From JAGVSR01 sp033765145 (GTDB lineage Bacteria; Pseudomonadota; Alphaproteobacteria; Rhizobiales; Hyphomicrobiaceae), in assembly GCA_033765145.1 (NCBI GenBank), contig JANRIH010000009.1, forward strand, positions 62,001 to 126,000: a DNA stretch of 64,000 nucleotides. The letters are read 5' to 3'. A program made the position numbers and the translations under genes. Shown one piece after another: positions 28,089 through 36,740 of this stretch. The notes beneath the pieces are model-generated. The model saw only the letters and a list, made by a program, of their open reading frames with translations. It was not told the origin of the DNA and did not search any database. Positions within the stretch are counted from its first letter, which is position 1. Each line of letters starts with the position of its first letter.

Positions 28089-28135
28089 TCTATAAGAATA
28101 TAGATTGATCGGCCATCGTTCGAAAGTCGAATGAT
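28089..28135. promoter_or_regulatory. Two inverted repeats upstream of the aldehyde dehydrogenase gene
   Basis: TCTATA/TATAGA around AGAA (28089-28104) and ATCGTTCGA/TCGAATGAT around AAG (28115-28135, one mismatch) lie about 95-140 bases before the aldehyde dehydrogenase start. The first is AT-rich and may overlap a promoter; the second is a typical regulator-sized palindrome. No regulator gene is adjacent. Confidence 0.45.
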
Positions 28136-28687
28136 TGTGACCGGACGAAGCGGCGGGATGGCACCCGAGCGGCATCATGCGCGGCGACTTCTTATTCTAT
28201 ATTGTATTTGTCATCAATTCGACTTTGGCCGTATCGACTGCGTGGCCGCGCACTGCCGTGCCCGTGCCGAGAATTGCGCACCCACCACTCGGGTTTCCGA
28301 TTGGCTATCGCGTGCCGGACCACATCAATGGTCGTCCCGGACACATATGGGCGAGACACATTTCGAGGAGAGGACAAGATGCCGGACGGCAGGGCCGCAC
28401 CGGCGTCCTCGGCGATCGGCGGTTCCGCCGAAAGTTTATTGACAGTCAAATCTTTTGACTTTGATGAATGTTGACGGCAGACTGACGCAGTCTTCTGGGG
28501 GGCCACACGACAGTCCGTCGCTGCTGGTTTTCCGGTGTGCCACGGGCTGCAGGTCGTCATGACGGCGTCGTTCGGCGATGTCTTTGATTATGCAGCATGT
28601 TTCTGGGTGGAATGCGGTCAGTTCCGGTGCTCAGATGCCGCCATCCGCCCCGCGTCGCCAACCACCAGTTAGGGAGAACCCACGACC
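28136..28687. promoter_or_regulatory. Gene-free region before the GcvT-like gene with a perfect palindrome
   Basis: About 550 bases separate the aldehyde dehydrogenase upstream sites from the plus-strand GcvT-like gene. Short frames here have no recognisable content. One clear element is AGTCAAA/TTTGACT around TCT (28444-28460), a perfect 17-base palindrome, flanked by TTGAC sequences. It may be an operator for the GcvT-like gene 228 bases downstream. Confidence 0.4.
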
Positions 28688-29827
28688 ATGTCAGTGATGT
28701 CTTGGCGCTATTCGGCTCTTGCGGACCGACACCGCGCACTCGGCTCCAATCTGGAAGACTGGAGCGGCATGGGGACGACGTGGACCTACGAGGCGACGAG
28801 CCTCGCGCAGGGTTACGAAGCCATCCGCACGAAGGCCGGGCTCATGGACGTGTCGGGTCTCAAGAAGATCCACATCACCGGGCCGCATGCGAACGCCCTT
28901 ATCAATTCCACCACCACGCGCGACGTTCGCAAGATCTATCCGGGGAAGTCGGCCTACGCCTGCATGCTCGACAAGCGCGGGAAGTTCGTCGACGACTGCA
29001 TTCTTTATCGGATGGGGCCGAACTCCTGGATGGTCGTGCACGGGTCCGGCGCGGGACAGGAAATGCTCCAGGCCGAAGCCGTCGGACGGAACGTCTCGAT
29101 GCAGTTCGATGACGATCTGCACGATCTCTCTCTCCAGGGTCCGCTGGCGGTCGACTATCTCGCCAAGCACGTGCCGGGCATTCGCGATCTCAAGTACTTC
29201 CATCACATGCAGACGACGCTCTTCGGCGCGCCGGTGATGATCTCGCGCACGGGCTACACGGGCGAGCGCGGGTACGAGATCTTCTGCAAGTACGAAGATG
29301 CTCCGAAGGTCTGGGACACGATCCTCGGCGAAGGCAAATCGATGGGCATCATTCCGTGCGCGTTCACGGTGCTCGACTGGCTGAGAGTCGAGAGCTATCT
29401 CCTGTTCTTCCCCTATGACAACTCGGAGATGTATCCGTTCGAGAACGAGGCGCCCGGCGATACACTTTGGGAGCTCGGTCTCGATTTCACGGTTTCGCCC
29501 GGCAAGGTGGGTTTCCGCGGCGCCGAGGAGCACTACCGACTCAAAGGCAAGGAACGCTTCAAGATCTTCGGGCTTCTCATCGACGGGACGACAGCGCCGG
29601 ACGGCGGATCGGACATCACGCACAACGGGCGCAAGGTCGGCGTCGTGACGTGCGCCATGCATTCGCATCTGACAAACCGCACGATGGCGATTGCCCGTCT
29701 GTCGGTCGATACGGCTGTGCAAGGCACGCCATTGAAGATCAGCGGCAAGAACGTCGAGACGACGGCCATCGCGCACACCATCACGTTCGACGATCCGAAG
29801 AAGGCAAAGCGCAACGCTGTCGGGTAA
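28688..29827 (+). CDS. GcvT-family aminomethyltransferase, DmmD candidate
   Basis: The 379-residue protein is a folate-binding T-protein-like enzyme: GLMDVSGLKKIHITGP near the start, DLSLQGPLAVDYL, the ISRTGYTGERGYEI folate motif (about residues 193-206) and the C-terminal beta-barrel (KVGVVTCAMHS). GcvT-type proteins accept a one-carbon unit from an amine and pass it to tetrahydrofolate. In marine bacteria a GcvT-like gene (dmmD) accompanies dmmABC; the gene here is close to dmmABC, tmm and tdm but on the opposite strand. A glycine-cleavage T protein is unlikely (no gcvH/gcvP nearby); a DMSP demethylase is another possibility. Confidence 0.75.
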   Translation: MSVMSWRYSALADRHRALGSNLEDWSGMGTTWTYEATSLAQGYEAIRTKAGLMDVSGLKKIHITGPHANALINSTTTRDVRKIYPGKSAYACMLDKRGKFVDDCILYRMGPNSWMVVHGSGAGQEMLQAEAVGRNVSMQFDDDLHDLSLQGPLAVDYLAKHVPGIRDLKYFHHMQTTLFGAPVMISRTGYTGERGYEIFCKYEDAPKVWDTILGEGKSMGIIPCAFTVLDWLRVESYLLFFPYDNSEMYPFENEAPGDTLWELGLDFTVSPGKVGFRGAEEHYRLKGKERFKIFGLLIDGTTAPDGGSDITHNGRKVGVVTCAMHSHLTNRTMAIARLSVDTAVQGTPLKISGKNVETTAIAHTITFDDPKKAKRNAVG

Positions 29828-29852
29828 GAGCGGAACCACCGTCACACGAAAC

Positions 29853-29893
29853 AATGCGGCCGGCTCTCGACGAGGGTCGGCCGCATTCTTTTC
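29853..29893. terminator. Bidirectional terminator between the GcvT-like gene and tdm
   Basis: AATGCGGCCG (29853-29862) and CGGCCGCATT (29878-29887) are perfect 10-base arms. T-rich tails follow on the plus strand (TCTTTTC) and on the minus strand (GTTTCG). The two convergent genes share this hairpin. Confidence 0.75.
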
Positions 29894-29929
29894 AGACCGC
29901 AGGGCTGGGTTTTGAACGGGGCCCGCGCC

Positions 29930-32287
29930 TCACATGCGGACGCGGGTCTTCTCCGGGTCGTAGAAGGGGAAGCGCACGACCTTCGATTTCAGGCGCTTCT
30001 GGTGGCCGTCGAGGCGGCCGATTTCAACGGCGGTGCCGATCTCGGCTGCGGCCACGTCGAGGCGCGCGAGCGCCAGCGTCTTCTTGAGAAGCGGCGACTT
30101 CATCGCGCTCGTCACGATGCCGACTTCCGCTCGGCCGATGTAGACCTTGTCGCCGTGACCGGGCTTCTCGTTACCCGTGATCTCGAGGCCGACGAGCTTT
30201 CTCGACGGGGTCTGACGGCGGCGTTCGATGGCCATCTTGCCGATGTAGTCGTCTTCCTTCTTCGACGGCACCGTGAATGCGATGCCGGCTTCCATGGGAT
30301 CGGTGGTCGAATCGAAGTCATGTCCTCCGAACACGAGGCCGGCTTCAATCCGCACCATGTCGAGGGCGTCGAAGCCCATGGGTGCGATGCCGTGCGCCTT
30401 GCCGGCATCCATGATCGCGTCCCAGACGGCCGGCGCATCATTCGGATGGCAGAAGACCTCGTAGCCCAATTCGCCCGTATAGCCCGTGCGCGACAGGACG
30501 ATCGGAATACCCTGGTAGCCGCCGATCCGTCCGACCGTGAAGCGGAAGACGCCCAGTTCGTCGATGGACGGCTTGCCGGCTGGCGTCCAAACAATCTCGC
30601 GCAGCGTGTCGCGCGACTTCGGTCCCTGGACGGCGACGTTGTGAATTTGATCGCTGGCGGTCTTCAGGAGGAGTTTCGCGCCAGACTTTGCCGCCTGCTC
30701 CTTGATCCAGAGAATCGAGGCGTCATCCCCGCCGATCCAGCGGAAGTTCGTCTCCGACATGCGGAACAGCGTGCCATCATCGACCATGCCGCCGTGCTCG
30801 TAGCAGAGCGGGGTGTAGAAGATCTGCCCTGGAGCCAGCTTGCGGATGTCGCGCGTGAAGATGCCGTTGAGGAAGCCCTCGGCGTCGGGGCCCATGATCT
30901 CGAGCTTGCGCAGCGGCGAGAGATCCATGACGACGACGCGCTCGCGGCAGGCCCAGTATTCGTCCACGGCACCGTTCTTCGAGAAGCAGGTCGGCAGCCA
31001 GAAACCCCGATACTCGACGAACGAACGGGTCAGGGCCGAGGTGCGTGCGTGGAACCCGGTCTCGCGGGTCAGCTGCAACGGTGCGTCCGGTGTCATGCGG
31101 TATCCCATCGCGCGCTTGAAGTTGGCCGTCTTCGGATAGACGCGGACTTGAATTTCCGACAGGTTCCAGCCGTTGGCCGGATCGATGTCGTCGGGGCAGG
31201 ACGACGCTCCGCAAACAAGATCGGACATGGCGCGCATCAGCACGTAGTCGCCCGGCCGCGACCAGGGCTCGTCGAACCAGATGTTGTTATGGGCGTCGAC
31301 ATTCGTATTGAAGAAGTAGTTGATCGCGGGCCAGCCGCGCTCACTCGATATGCCGAACGGCGCGAGTGCTGTGTTGAAGTTCTCTGAGCAGCTCGGATGG
31401 CCGAAGTAGCCGACGTCCTCGTAGTAGCGGCGTGTGCAGGCGAGGCCGAAGGTGTCGTGACGGCCAACGGTGTCCTGGACGACCTCGACGAGCGGGTTCT
31501 GCTGGCGGTCGAAGAATTTCGACAGAAGCCCCGGCCGGGGATAGGCAATCCCTGTCATCGTCCGCGTGGTCGTGGCGTCGATGCCGAGGACATCGCCCTT
31601 GTCGAGCGACTTCCTGTGGAACGCCAGGAAGTCGGAGCACTGGCGGCCGGCGATATCGACAATCTGGATATATTCGCCTTCGTGGACCTCGAACGATATC
31701 GCGCTCGCGATGTTGATCGTCATGTCGAGGCGCGGCTCGGCGAGAGGCTCGGGAAGGCGCAGGAGACCGGGTGCGGGGGCCTTCGCGCGGCGAATGAACA
31801 CGAGAACGTCACTCGGCGGCGCCTGGTCCCAGACGGTCGGGCCATCCGCGGTCCAAGGTGCTGCGACGACAAGCGTTGACTGGCGCTCGACACGGGCCGC
31901 GTGGAATTCGCCGGCGGGCGCATCGGGGCCGAAGAGCTTCGACGCCTGGGCGCGGCCGATGTCGAGACCGCGGCGGAAGAGGCCGAAGCGCACGCGCGCG
32001 GCATCCTCGCTCTCGCCAGCGAGAATGGCCTGGAGCCCATGGGGTTTCGCGCGGCCCTTAAGGCCAATGGCTGGAAGATCGTTCTTGCCAGCGTTGTTGA
32101 ACACGACAATTTCGACCGTCTGGCCGGGCTCGACGAGTGCGATTTCGAGAAGGTCGTCGCGCTCGAGTGCGAAGACGCCCGAGCCGCCACCCTTCACAAC
32201 GTAGCGCTCGACGCCGGCATCAAGCGCGGGTGCGCCCGCTTTGACGAGGGTCGGACGGACCTTGGAAACCACGAGTGTGTCGGTCAT
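29930..32287 (-). CDS. tdm: Trimethylamine N-oxide demethylase (TMAO aldolase) Tdm
   Basis: Tdm splits TMAO into dimethylamine and formaldehyde in the cytoplasm. The 785-residue protein has an N-terminal half with the DUF1989 zinc domain (C284, C300 and C364 with spacing 16 and 64, in ACTRRYY, GHPSCSENF and GASSCPDDID) and a C-terminal half of GcvT/tetrahydrofolate-binding type (SRTGYTGELGYEVF near 670, C-terminal barrel). The folate domain is thought to capture the released formaldehyde. Start ATG 32287 has an AGGAG site just upstream; a longer in-frame start adds Arg-rich sequence. It lies 89 bases after tmm on the same strand. Confidence 0.92.
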   Translation of the reverse strand: MTDTLVVSKVRPTLVKAGAPALDAGVERYVVKGGGSGVFALERDDLLEIALVEPGQTVEIVVFNNAGKNDLPAIGLKGRAKPHGLQAILAGESEDAARVRFGLFRRGLDIGRAQASKLFGPDAPAGEFHAARVERQSTLVVAAPWTADGPTVWDQAPPSDVLVFIRRAKAPAPGLLRLPEPLAEPRLDMTINIASAISFEVHEGEYIQIVDIAGRQCSDFLAFHRKSLDKGDVLGIDATTTRTMTGIAYPRPGLLSKFFDRQQNPLVEVVQDTVGRHDTFGLACTRRYYEDVGYFGHPSCSENFNTALAPFGISSERGWPAINYFFNTNVDAHNNIWFDEPWSRPGDYVLMRAMSDLVCGASSCPDDIDPANGWNLSEIQVRVYPKTANFKRAMGYRMTPDAPLQLTRETGFHARTSALTRSFVEYRGFWLPTCFSKNGAVDEYWACRERVVVMDLSPLRKLEIMGPDAEGFLNGIFTRDIRKLAPGQIFYTPLCYEHGGMVDDGTLFRMSETNFRWIGGDDASILWIKEQAAKSGAKLLLKTASDQIHNVAVQGPKSRDTLREIVWTPAGKPSIDELGVFRFTVGRIGGYQGIPIVLSRTGYTGELGYEVFCHPNDAPAVWDAIMDAGKAHGIAPMGFDALDMVRIEAGLVFGGHDFDSTTDPMEAGIAFTVPSKKEDDYIGKMAIERRRQTPSRKLVGLEITGNEKPGHGDKVYIGRAEVGIVTSAMKSPLLKKTLALARLDVAAAEIGTAVEIGRLDGHQKRLKSKVVRFPFYDPEKTRVRM

Positions 32288-32376
32288 CTTCGGGGCTCCT
32301 CGTCTCGGTCGGGCGTGCGGCTTGAGCGCGCGGCCATGGCGGGCGGCAGTCGGGCCGCGCCGCCGCGACCTCGCCC

Positions 32377-33717
32377 TTAGCCGTTCCGGAAATAGGCCTG
32401 GAAGCTGTCGTCCATGCACTGCATCCACGGCGTGTGGTGCTTCGGCGCCATCGTTCCCGTCAGCGTCGAGGGGTAGCTGTTGTCGCGATACGTCAGGATG
32501 TTAGCGGACTTGTGGTGCTCCCACTCCTTGAAGAGGCGTGCGCACATGTCGACGTCGAGGCGCGGATAGTCGGTCGGTGCGATGAGATCGCGAACGTATT
32601 CGGTCTGGTAGTCGATCGCGGCGAAGGCGTCAGGCAGCGATTCCTCCCACGCGATCCACTTCTGCATGTCGATGGCCTGATCGGTGAGCGAGGGTAATTT
32701 GATGCGGCCTAGGACCACGTCTCGCGCGTACCAAGCCTGCGCGTCGAACATGTTGAAGGTGTAATACTGGTCCTGCATGCCGAGGTACATGAACTTCGGG
32801 TTGCCCCACCAGAAGATGCCTTTGTAAAGGTTCGGCGGATAAAGGCGATTGCGCGACTTCAGGCGAAGGCTGTCCTCCAGGAACGGGTGGTGGTGGAGGT
32901 AGCCCGTGCAGAGGATGATGGCGTCGTAGTCGGCGGACGTTCCGTCGCGGAACGTGACCTTGCTGCCCTCGACCTTCGTCATGAGGGGTACTTCGTTGAT
33001 CGCGGGCGGCCAATTGAAGCCCATGGGCTTCGTGCGCCACGTGAACGTGACAGCCTTGGCGCCGTACTTCAGGCACTGGATGCCGATGTCCTCGGACGAG
33101 TAGCTTGAACCGACGCAGAGCACGCGCTTGCCGGAGAACTCGTCGGCGGCGCGGAAATCATGGGAATGCAGGACGCGGCCGAGGAAAGTGTGGATCCCCG
33201 GGAATTCGGGCACGTTGGGTGTCGAGAAGTGACCGCTCGCGCAGATGACGTAGTCGAAGTCCGAAGTCGTGTGGCTGTCCGATATGAGGTTCTTGACCGT
33301 GACGGTGAAGTTGCCGGCGTCCTCGTTGTAGACGACCGACCGAACGGCGTGGCGAAGTTTGATGTAGCTTGCGACGCCGCTCTTCTCGATGCGGCCCTTG
33401 ATGTAGTCGTGGAGCACGGCGCGGGGCGGGTAGGACGGGATCGGTTTTCCGAAGTGCTCCTCGAAGCCGTAGTCGGCGAATTCGAGGCATTCCTTCGGGC
33501 CGTTCGACCAGAGATAGCGGTACATGCTCGCGTGGACGGGTTCGCCGAATTCGTCGGTTCCCGTTCGCCACGTGTAATTCCAGATCCCGCCGTAGTCGGC
33601 CTGACGCTCGTAGCAGACGACCTCGGGAATATCGGCGCCTTTCCGCCGTGCGCTCTCGAACGCGCGCAGCGCCGCCAGTCCGCTCGGTCCCGCGCCGATG
33701 ATGCAAACTCTTGTCAT
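32377..33717 (-). CDS. tmm: Trimethylamine monooxygenase Tmm (flavin-containing monooxygenase)
   Basis: Tmm oxidises trimethylamine to TMAO using FAD, NADPH and oxygen. The 446-residue protein has the FAD motif IIGAGPSG at 6-13, the FMO fingerprint FLGRVLHSHDF, the NADPH site CVGSSYSSEDI and an ILCTGYLHHHPF motif. Bacterial Tmm proteins have a similar length (about 450). The company of tdm and dmmABC separates it from other FMOs. It is transcribed with dmmABC upstream (98-base gap) and tdm downstream, so TMA-to-methylamine conversion is encoded on one strand in a row. Confidence 0.93.
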   Translation of the reverse strand: MTRVCIIGAGPSGLAALRAFESARRKGADIPEVVCYERQADYGGIWNYTWRTGTDEFGEPVHASMYRYLWSNGPKECLEFADYGFEEHFGKPIPSYPPRAVLHDYIKGRIEKSGVASYIKLRHAVRSVVYNEDAGNFTVTVKNLISDSHTTSDFDYVICASGHFSTPNVPEFPGIHTFLGRVLHSHDFRAADEFSGKRVLCVGSSYSSEDIGIQCLKYGAKAVTFTWRTKPMGFNWPPAINEVPLMTKVEGSKVTFRDGTSADYDAIILCTGYLHHHPFLEDSLRLKSRNRLYPPNLYKGIFWWGNPKFMYLGMQDQYYTFNMFDAQAWYARDVVLGRIKLPSLTDQAIDMQKWIAWEESLPDAFAAIDYQTEYVRDLIAPTDYPRLDVDMCARLFKEWEHHKSANILTYRDNSYPSTLTGTMAPKHHTPWMQCMDDSFQAYFRNG

Positions 33718-33815
33718 GGCCGTTTCTGTCCTTTCGCTGGAACGTCGTGTCGGTTGGCGTTTCGAATTCTGGCGTCGTGTCCGGGGCAACGAGACGTGCG
33801 GGGGTGTGCGCTCGC

Positions 33816-34856
33816 CTATTCTGGCCAGCAGCCGGGCGACGTTGGCAGGCCGTCGTCGTATTTCGCGAGCCAGTCGATTGTCGTCTGGCGGTAGCGGCTC
33901 AGCCCCTTGTAGTCCGCGATTTGCGGCGGCAACGTCTTTAGGACGCGGTGCAGGCGCCGGCCCCATTTTGGAACGGTCACGAGCTCCTTCATCTTGATGA
34001 GATAGGCGCGGATCGAGAACACGATGGCATTCGAGCGCGGCAGCCGCCACAGACCCTGAAGCTCGACGCGGAGATGGACCTTGTCGCCGACATTCTCGGG
34101 CGTCACGGTCGTCCGATCGGTGCCCCACTTGTGGTAGTTCTCGGGGCTCGTATCGAGGCGGGAATTGATCGTCATCGTCCAGTTGAGGCGCCGCACCGGG
34201 CGGCCCTGCTGGAGCATCAGCAGAAACTTCAGTGCGCGATCGAAGACGCCGGCTTCATGGGCGAGGGGTACGGGCGCGTGCCATTCCTTGAAGCTCATGC
34301 CGACGTCGAAATCGAGGGACCAGTCGGCCTGAGACGAGACGATACCGGAATCCATCCAAAGATCGCCGTCGCGCTGGTCGAGGAGGCAGAAGTCTCCCTG
34401 ACACTGGCGTGTGATGTATTCCATGGGCCGGTAAGGCAGCGTCGAGACGTCACCGAAAATGAACTTCTGGTCGATCCCGAGCGGCCGGTTGATCCAGTGC
34501 CAGTTGTCGCCGTCGCGCGTCAGCGAGAAATGCTCGGGGTAGTCGCGCGCCATCGACGTCATCAGAAGTTCGACGAGGTCCCATTCGGCCGTCAGCATAT
34601 GGGGGAGCGACTGGCAGCGGAGCGGGTCCTCGGCGAGCACCAGTGCGCGATCGCGCATGTCGGAGACGTAGTGCTCGTCGATGTCGATTGGGAACTCGTA
34701 GACCGATCCTTTCGGGCCCGGCACGTGGGGCTCGATGTTCACGGTGTACATGTATTTGTCTTCGTGGAACGGGAACGGGAAGCGCCGGATGGCCTCGGGG
34801 CTGTTCGAGAACGTGAAGTCGTCCCGGAACGTTTCGTCCTTGAAGATCAGGCCCAT
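33816..34856 (-). CDS. dmmC: Dimethylamine monooxygenase subunit DmmC (DUF3445, heme-dependent N-demethylase)
   Basis: The 346-residue protein belongs to the heme-dependent oxidative N-demethylase family (DUF3445): FPFPFHEDKYMYTVNIEPH, MLTAEWDLVELLMTSMARD, RDGDNWHWINRPLG and RLNWTMTINSRLD segments. It is the expected catalytic heme subunit of dimethylamine monooxygenase, which turns dimethylamine into methylamine plus formaldehyde. The gene order dmmA-dmmB-dmmC matches the marine operons. It lies 55 bases after dmmB. Heme ligands cannot be assigned with certainty. Confidence 0.88.
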   Translation of the reverse strand: MGLIFKDETFRDDFTFSNSPEAIRRFPFPFHEDKYMYTVNIEPHVPGPKGSVYEFPIDIDEHYVSDMRDRALVLAEDPLRCQSLPHMLTAEWDLVELLMTSMARDYPEHFSLTRDGDNWHWINRPLGIDQKFIFGDVSTLPYRPMEYITRQCQGDFCLLDQRDGDLWMDSGIVSSQADWSLDFDVGMSFKEWHAPVPLAHEAGVFDRALKFLLMLQQGRPVRRLNWTMTINSRLDTSPENYHKWGTDRTTVTPENVGDKVHLRVELQGLWRLPRSNAIVFSIRAYLIKMKELVTVPKWGRRLHRVLKTLPPQIADYKGLSRYRQTTIDWLAKYDDGLPTSPGCWPE

Positions 34857-34911
34857 TTCGCACTCCTATTCGGCCGGGATCGCGGCCATGCCGCGCAAGG
34901 CCGCGTTCGCA

Positions 34912-35874
34912 TCAGAGATCGAGCACGACCCCCGCGCCGTCGATACGCGAGACGCAGATCATCATCTTCTTGCCCGAACGTTTTTCTTCGTCAGTCAGGT
35001 AGTGATCGTTGTGGTGGATCGCGCCGTCGCACGCGATGACGCTCGTTTCGCACTGGCCGCACGCGCCGCCGCGGCAAAGGTAGGGGGCGTCGACGCCGGC
35101 CGCCTCCACAGCTTCGAGCACGCTTTGATATTGCCCGACGACGATCGACTTGTTGGACTTCGCCAGGTCCACCTTGAACGGCTTGCCGCTCGGAGGGGCC
35201 AGAAAGCGCTCCGAGTGGACATTCTCATCGGGCCAGCCGGCCTCGCGCGCGGACGCCAGGACCCAATCGATCATGCCCGAGGGGCCGCAGACATAGAGGT
35301 GTGTACCGAGTGGCTGGCCGGCCAGCAGGCGCGCCAACGGCAAAGCCTCGCGCTTGTCGTCGAAAAAGGTGTGGATGCGGTGGCCGTAGAGACCTGACAG
35401 GCGGTCGATATAGGCGCCGCGCGCGGGGCTCCGGTTGCAGTAATAGAGTTCGAACGGCATCTCCTCGCGATCGAGCTGGTTCATCATCGACATGAAGGGC
35501 GTGATCCCGATGCCGCCAGCGATCAGGAGATGCTTCCGCCCCCGGCGGTCGATCGGAAAAAGATTGACCGGCTGGGAGATCATCATCTCCGAGCCGACCT
35601 TCACTTTGTCATGCATGAAGACCGATCCGCCGCGCGAGTCGACCGTCCGCAACACGCTGATTTCGTAATGCGATCCGTCGAAGGGCGAACTCATCAGCGA
35701 ATAGGGATTGCGGCGGACCGTGTCGCCGTCGCGCATCGTGACGACGGTGTGCGCGCCGCCGGAAAACTCCGGCAACTTGCTTCCGTCGCGCGTTGCGAAG
35801 CGGAAGCGCTTCACGCCCTCTGCAACGGTCTCGATGTCGGTCACTCGGACGGGGATATCAGTTGAGACCGTCAT
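34912..35874 (-). CDS. dmmB: Dimethylamine monooxygenase reductase subunit DmmB
   Basis: The 320-residue PDR/VanB-type reductase has an FMN-binding RNPYSLMS motif (about 55-62), an NAD-binding GGIGITPFMSM segment and a C-terminal plant-type [2Fe-2S] domain with CRGGACGQC and a distant fourth Cys in MMICVSR. It carries electrons from NAD(P)H to the heme subunit DmmC. Its ATG overlaps the dmmA stop (ATGA), so subunit synthesis is coupled. The class is shared with other oxygenase reductases; neighbours decide the assignment. Confidence 0.9.
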   Translation of the reverse strand: MTVSTDIPVRVTDIETVAEGVKRFRFATRDGSKLPEFSGGAHTVVTMRDGDTVRRNPYSLMSSPFDGSHYEISVLRTVDSRGGSVFMHDKVKVGSEMMISQPVNLFPIDRRGRKHLLIAGGIGITPFMSMMNQLDREEMPFELYYCNRSPARGAYIDRLSGLYGHRIHTFFDDKREALPLARLLAGQPLGTHLYVCGPSGMIDWVLASAREAGWPDENVHSERFLAPPSGKPFKVDLAKSNKSIVVGQYQSVLEAVEAAGVDAPYLCRGGACGQCETSVIACDGAIHHNDHYLTDEEKRSGKKMMICVSRIDGAGVVLDL

Positions 35875-36476
35875 TCGTAGATCGTCTCCGCCGCTGGAAC
35901 ATCACCCGGCACTTCGGCGTCGACGCATACGCCTTGAAACGCGCCCAAGCGGCGCGAAAAGTGATCACGGACGAAGAGATTGAGACCGCAGTGCGCGCAA
36001 CGGACGATGCTCGTCGTCACGTCGTCCGTCATACCCTTACAATGGACGCACTGCACGCGGCGCTTGGCCGAACCGCGGTGCTCCTGAATGACGGATTTCT
36101 GGTCGATGCCGACGGCCTGCGCCTCCTGGATAACGCTTGCGATGAAGGGCTCGGTGCCGGTGGCGTAGAGGCGCGTTCCCATGGTCGCGGTGGCGAGCGT
36201 GCCCTTCAAACGGAACATGGCTGTCGCGAGTGTTGGAAAGATCCACAGGCCCTGCGGATTCAGTTGTTTGAGCTTCTCCTCGAGACCCTGTCCCGCAGAC
36301 CCTGTCGGGACATAGATGAGGATCGTCCGGTCGAAGAAGCCGGCAGGCGTCGTTTCCGCGAGTTCGAGAACGGCCCGTGCGCCCTCGCCTTCGGCGGCGA
36401 CGATGTTCTGGCGCGCGTGAATGTCGGGGACCAAGCCCTTGTAGACGGGGCGGCTCGGCATTCCAGGTCTCAGCAT
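35871..36476 (-). CDS. dmmA: Dimethylamine monooxygenase subunit DmmA
   Basis: The 201-residue protein matches the DmmA-like family: an N-terminal alpha/beta part (LIYVPTGSAG, LWIFPTLATAM, RLYATGTEPFI) and a C-terminal zinc/rubredoxin-like knuckle with C143, C146, C160 and C163 (CVHC...CAHC), followed by FVRDHFSRRLGAFQGV. It is the first gene of the dmmA-dmmB-dmmC-tmm-tdm run. A promoter-like TATAAT lies about 106 bases upstream. The subunit's precise role (electron transfer or assembly) is not evident from sequence. Confidence 0.85.
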   Translation of the reverse strand: MLRPGMPSRPVYKGLVPDIHARQNIVAAEGEGARAVLELAETTPAGFFDRTILIYVPTGSAGQGLEEKLKQLNPQGLWIFPTLATAMFRLKGTLATATMGTRLYATGTEPFIASVIQEAQAVGIDQKSVIQEHRGSAKRRVQCVHCKGMTDDVTTSIVRCAHCGLNLFVRDHFSRRLGAFQGVCVDAEVPGDVPAAETIYE

Positions 36477-36581
36477 CGCTTTCCCTCGACGATGTCCTCA
36501 ACTCACGTGTCGCCAACGCAATGGCGAAGTCGGTTCTCTGAATTTCACCAACATTCGTAGCGGTGAAAGGATATTCCTAAC

Positions 36582-36609
36582 ATTATATCTGCGCGATCCC
36601 CGGCCGCAA
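36582..36609 (-). promoter_or_regulatory. Candidate promoter of the dmmABC-tmm-tdm operon
   Basis: On the minus strand TTGCGG (36609-36604) and TATAAT (36587-36582) are 16 bases apart. The -10 is perfect, the -35 modest. The predicted start near 36575 would give a leader of about 100 bases before dmmA. No sigma-54 motif was found here. Confidence 0.45.
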
Positions 36610-36680
36610 GCAAAAGCGCATGGTCCAGAACAGAAAAGTCCGTGCCGTGTCCGCTCGTGTTCGTGCCGCGGACTCTCGCG

Positions 36681-36714
36681 AAACGAAAGGGCCGCACTGA
36701 TCGCAGCGCGGCCC
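36681..36714 (-). terminator. Intrinsic terminator after the APC permease gene
   Basis: On the minus strand GGGCCGC and GCGGCCC form a 7-base GC stem (36689-36695 with 36708-36714) followed by TTTCGTTT (36688-36681). It separates the permease transcript from dmmA. Confidence 0.65.
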
Positions 36715-36740
36715 CTCGTTCGTTCGAAACGTGGGCCTCC

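Noticed and set aside
28202..28474. Short plus-strand frame before the GcvT-like gene
   Set aside because: Composition and lack of motifs or ribosome site fit non-coding DNA; the region is better read as regulatory.
36477..36560. Sigma-54 motif before dmmA (GTTGGCGACACGTGAGTTG)
   Set aside because: GC is not found 10 bases after GG, so the invariant -12 dinucleotide is missing.
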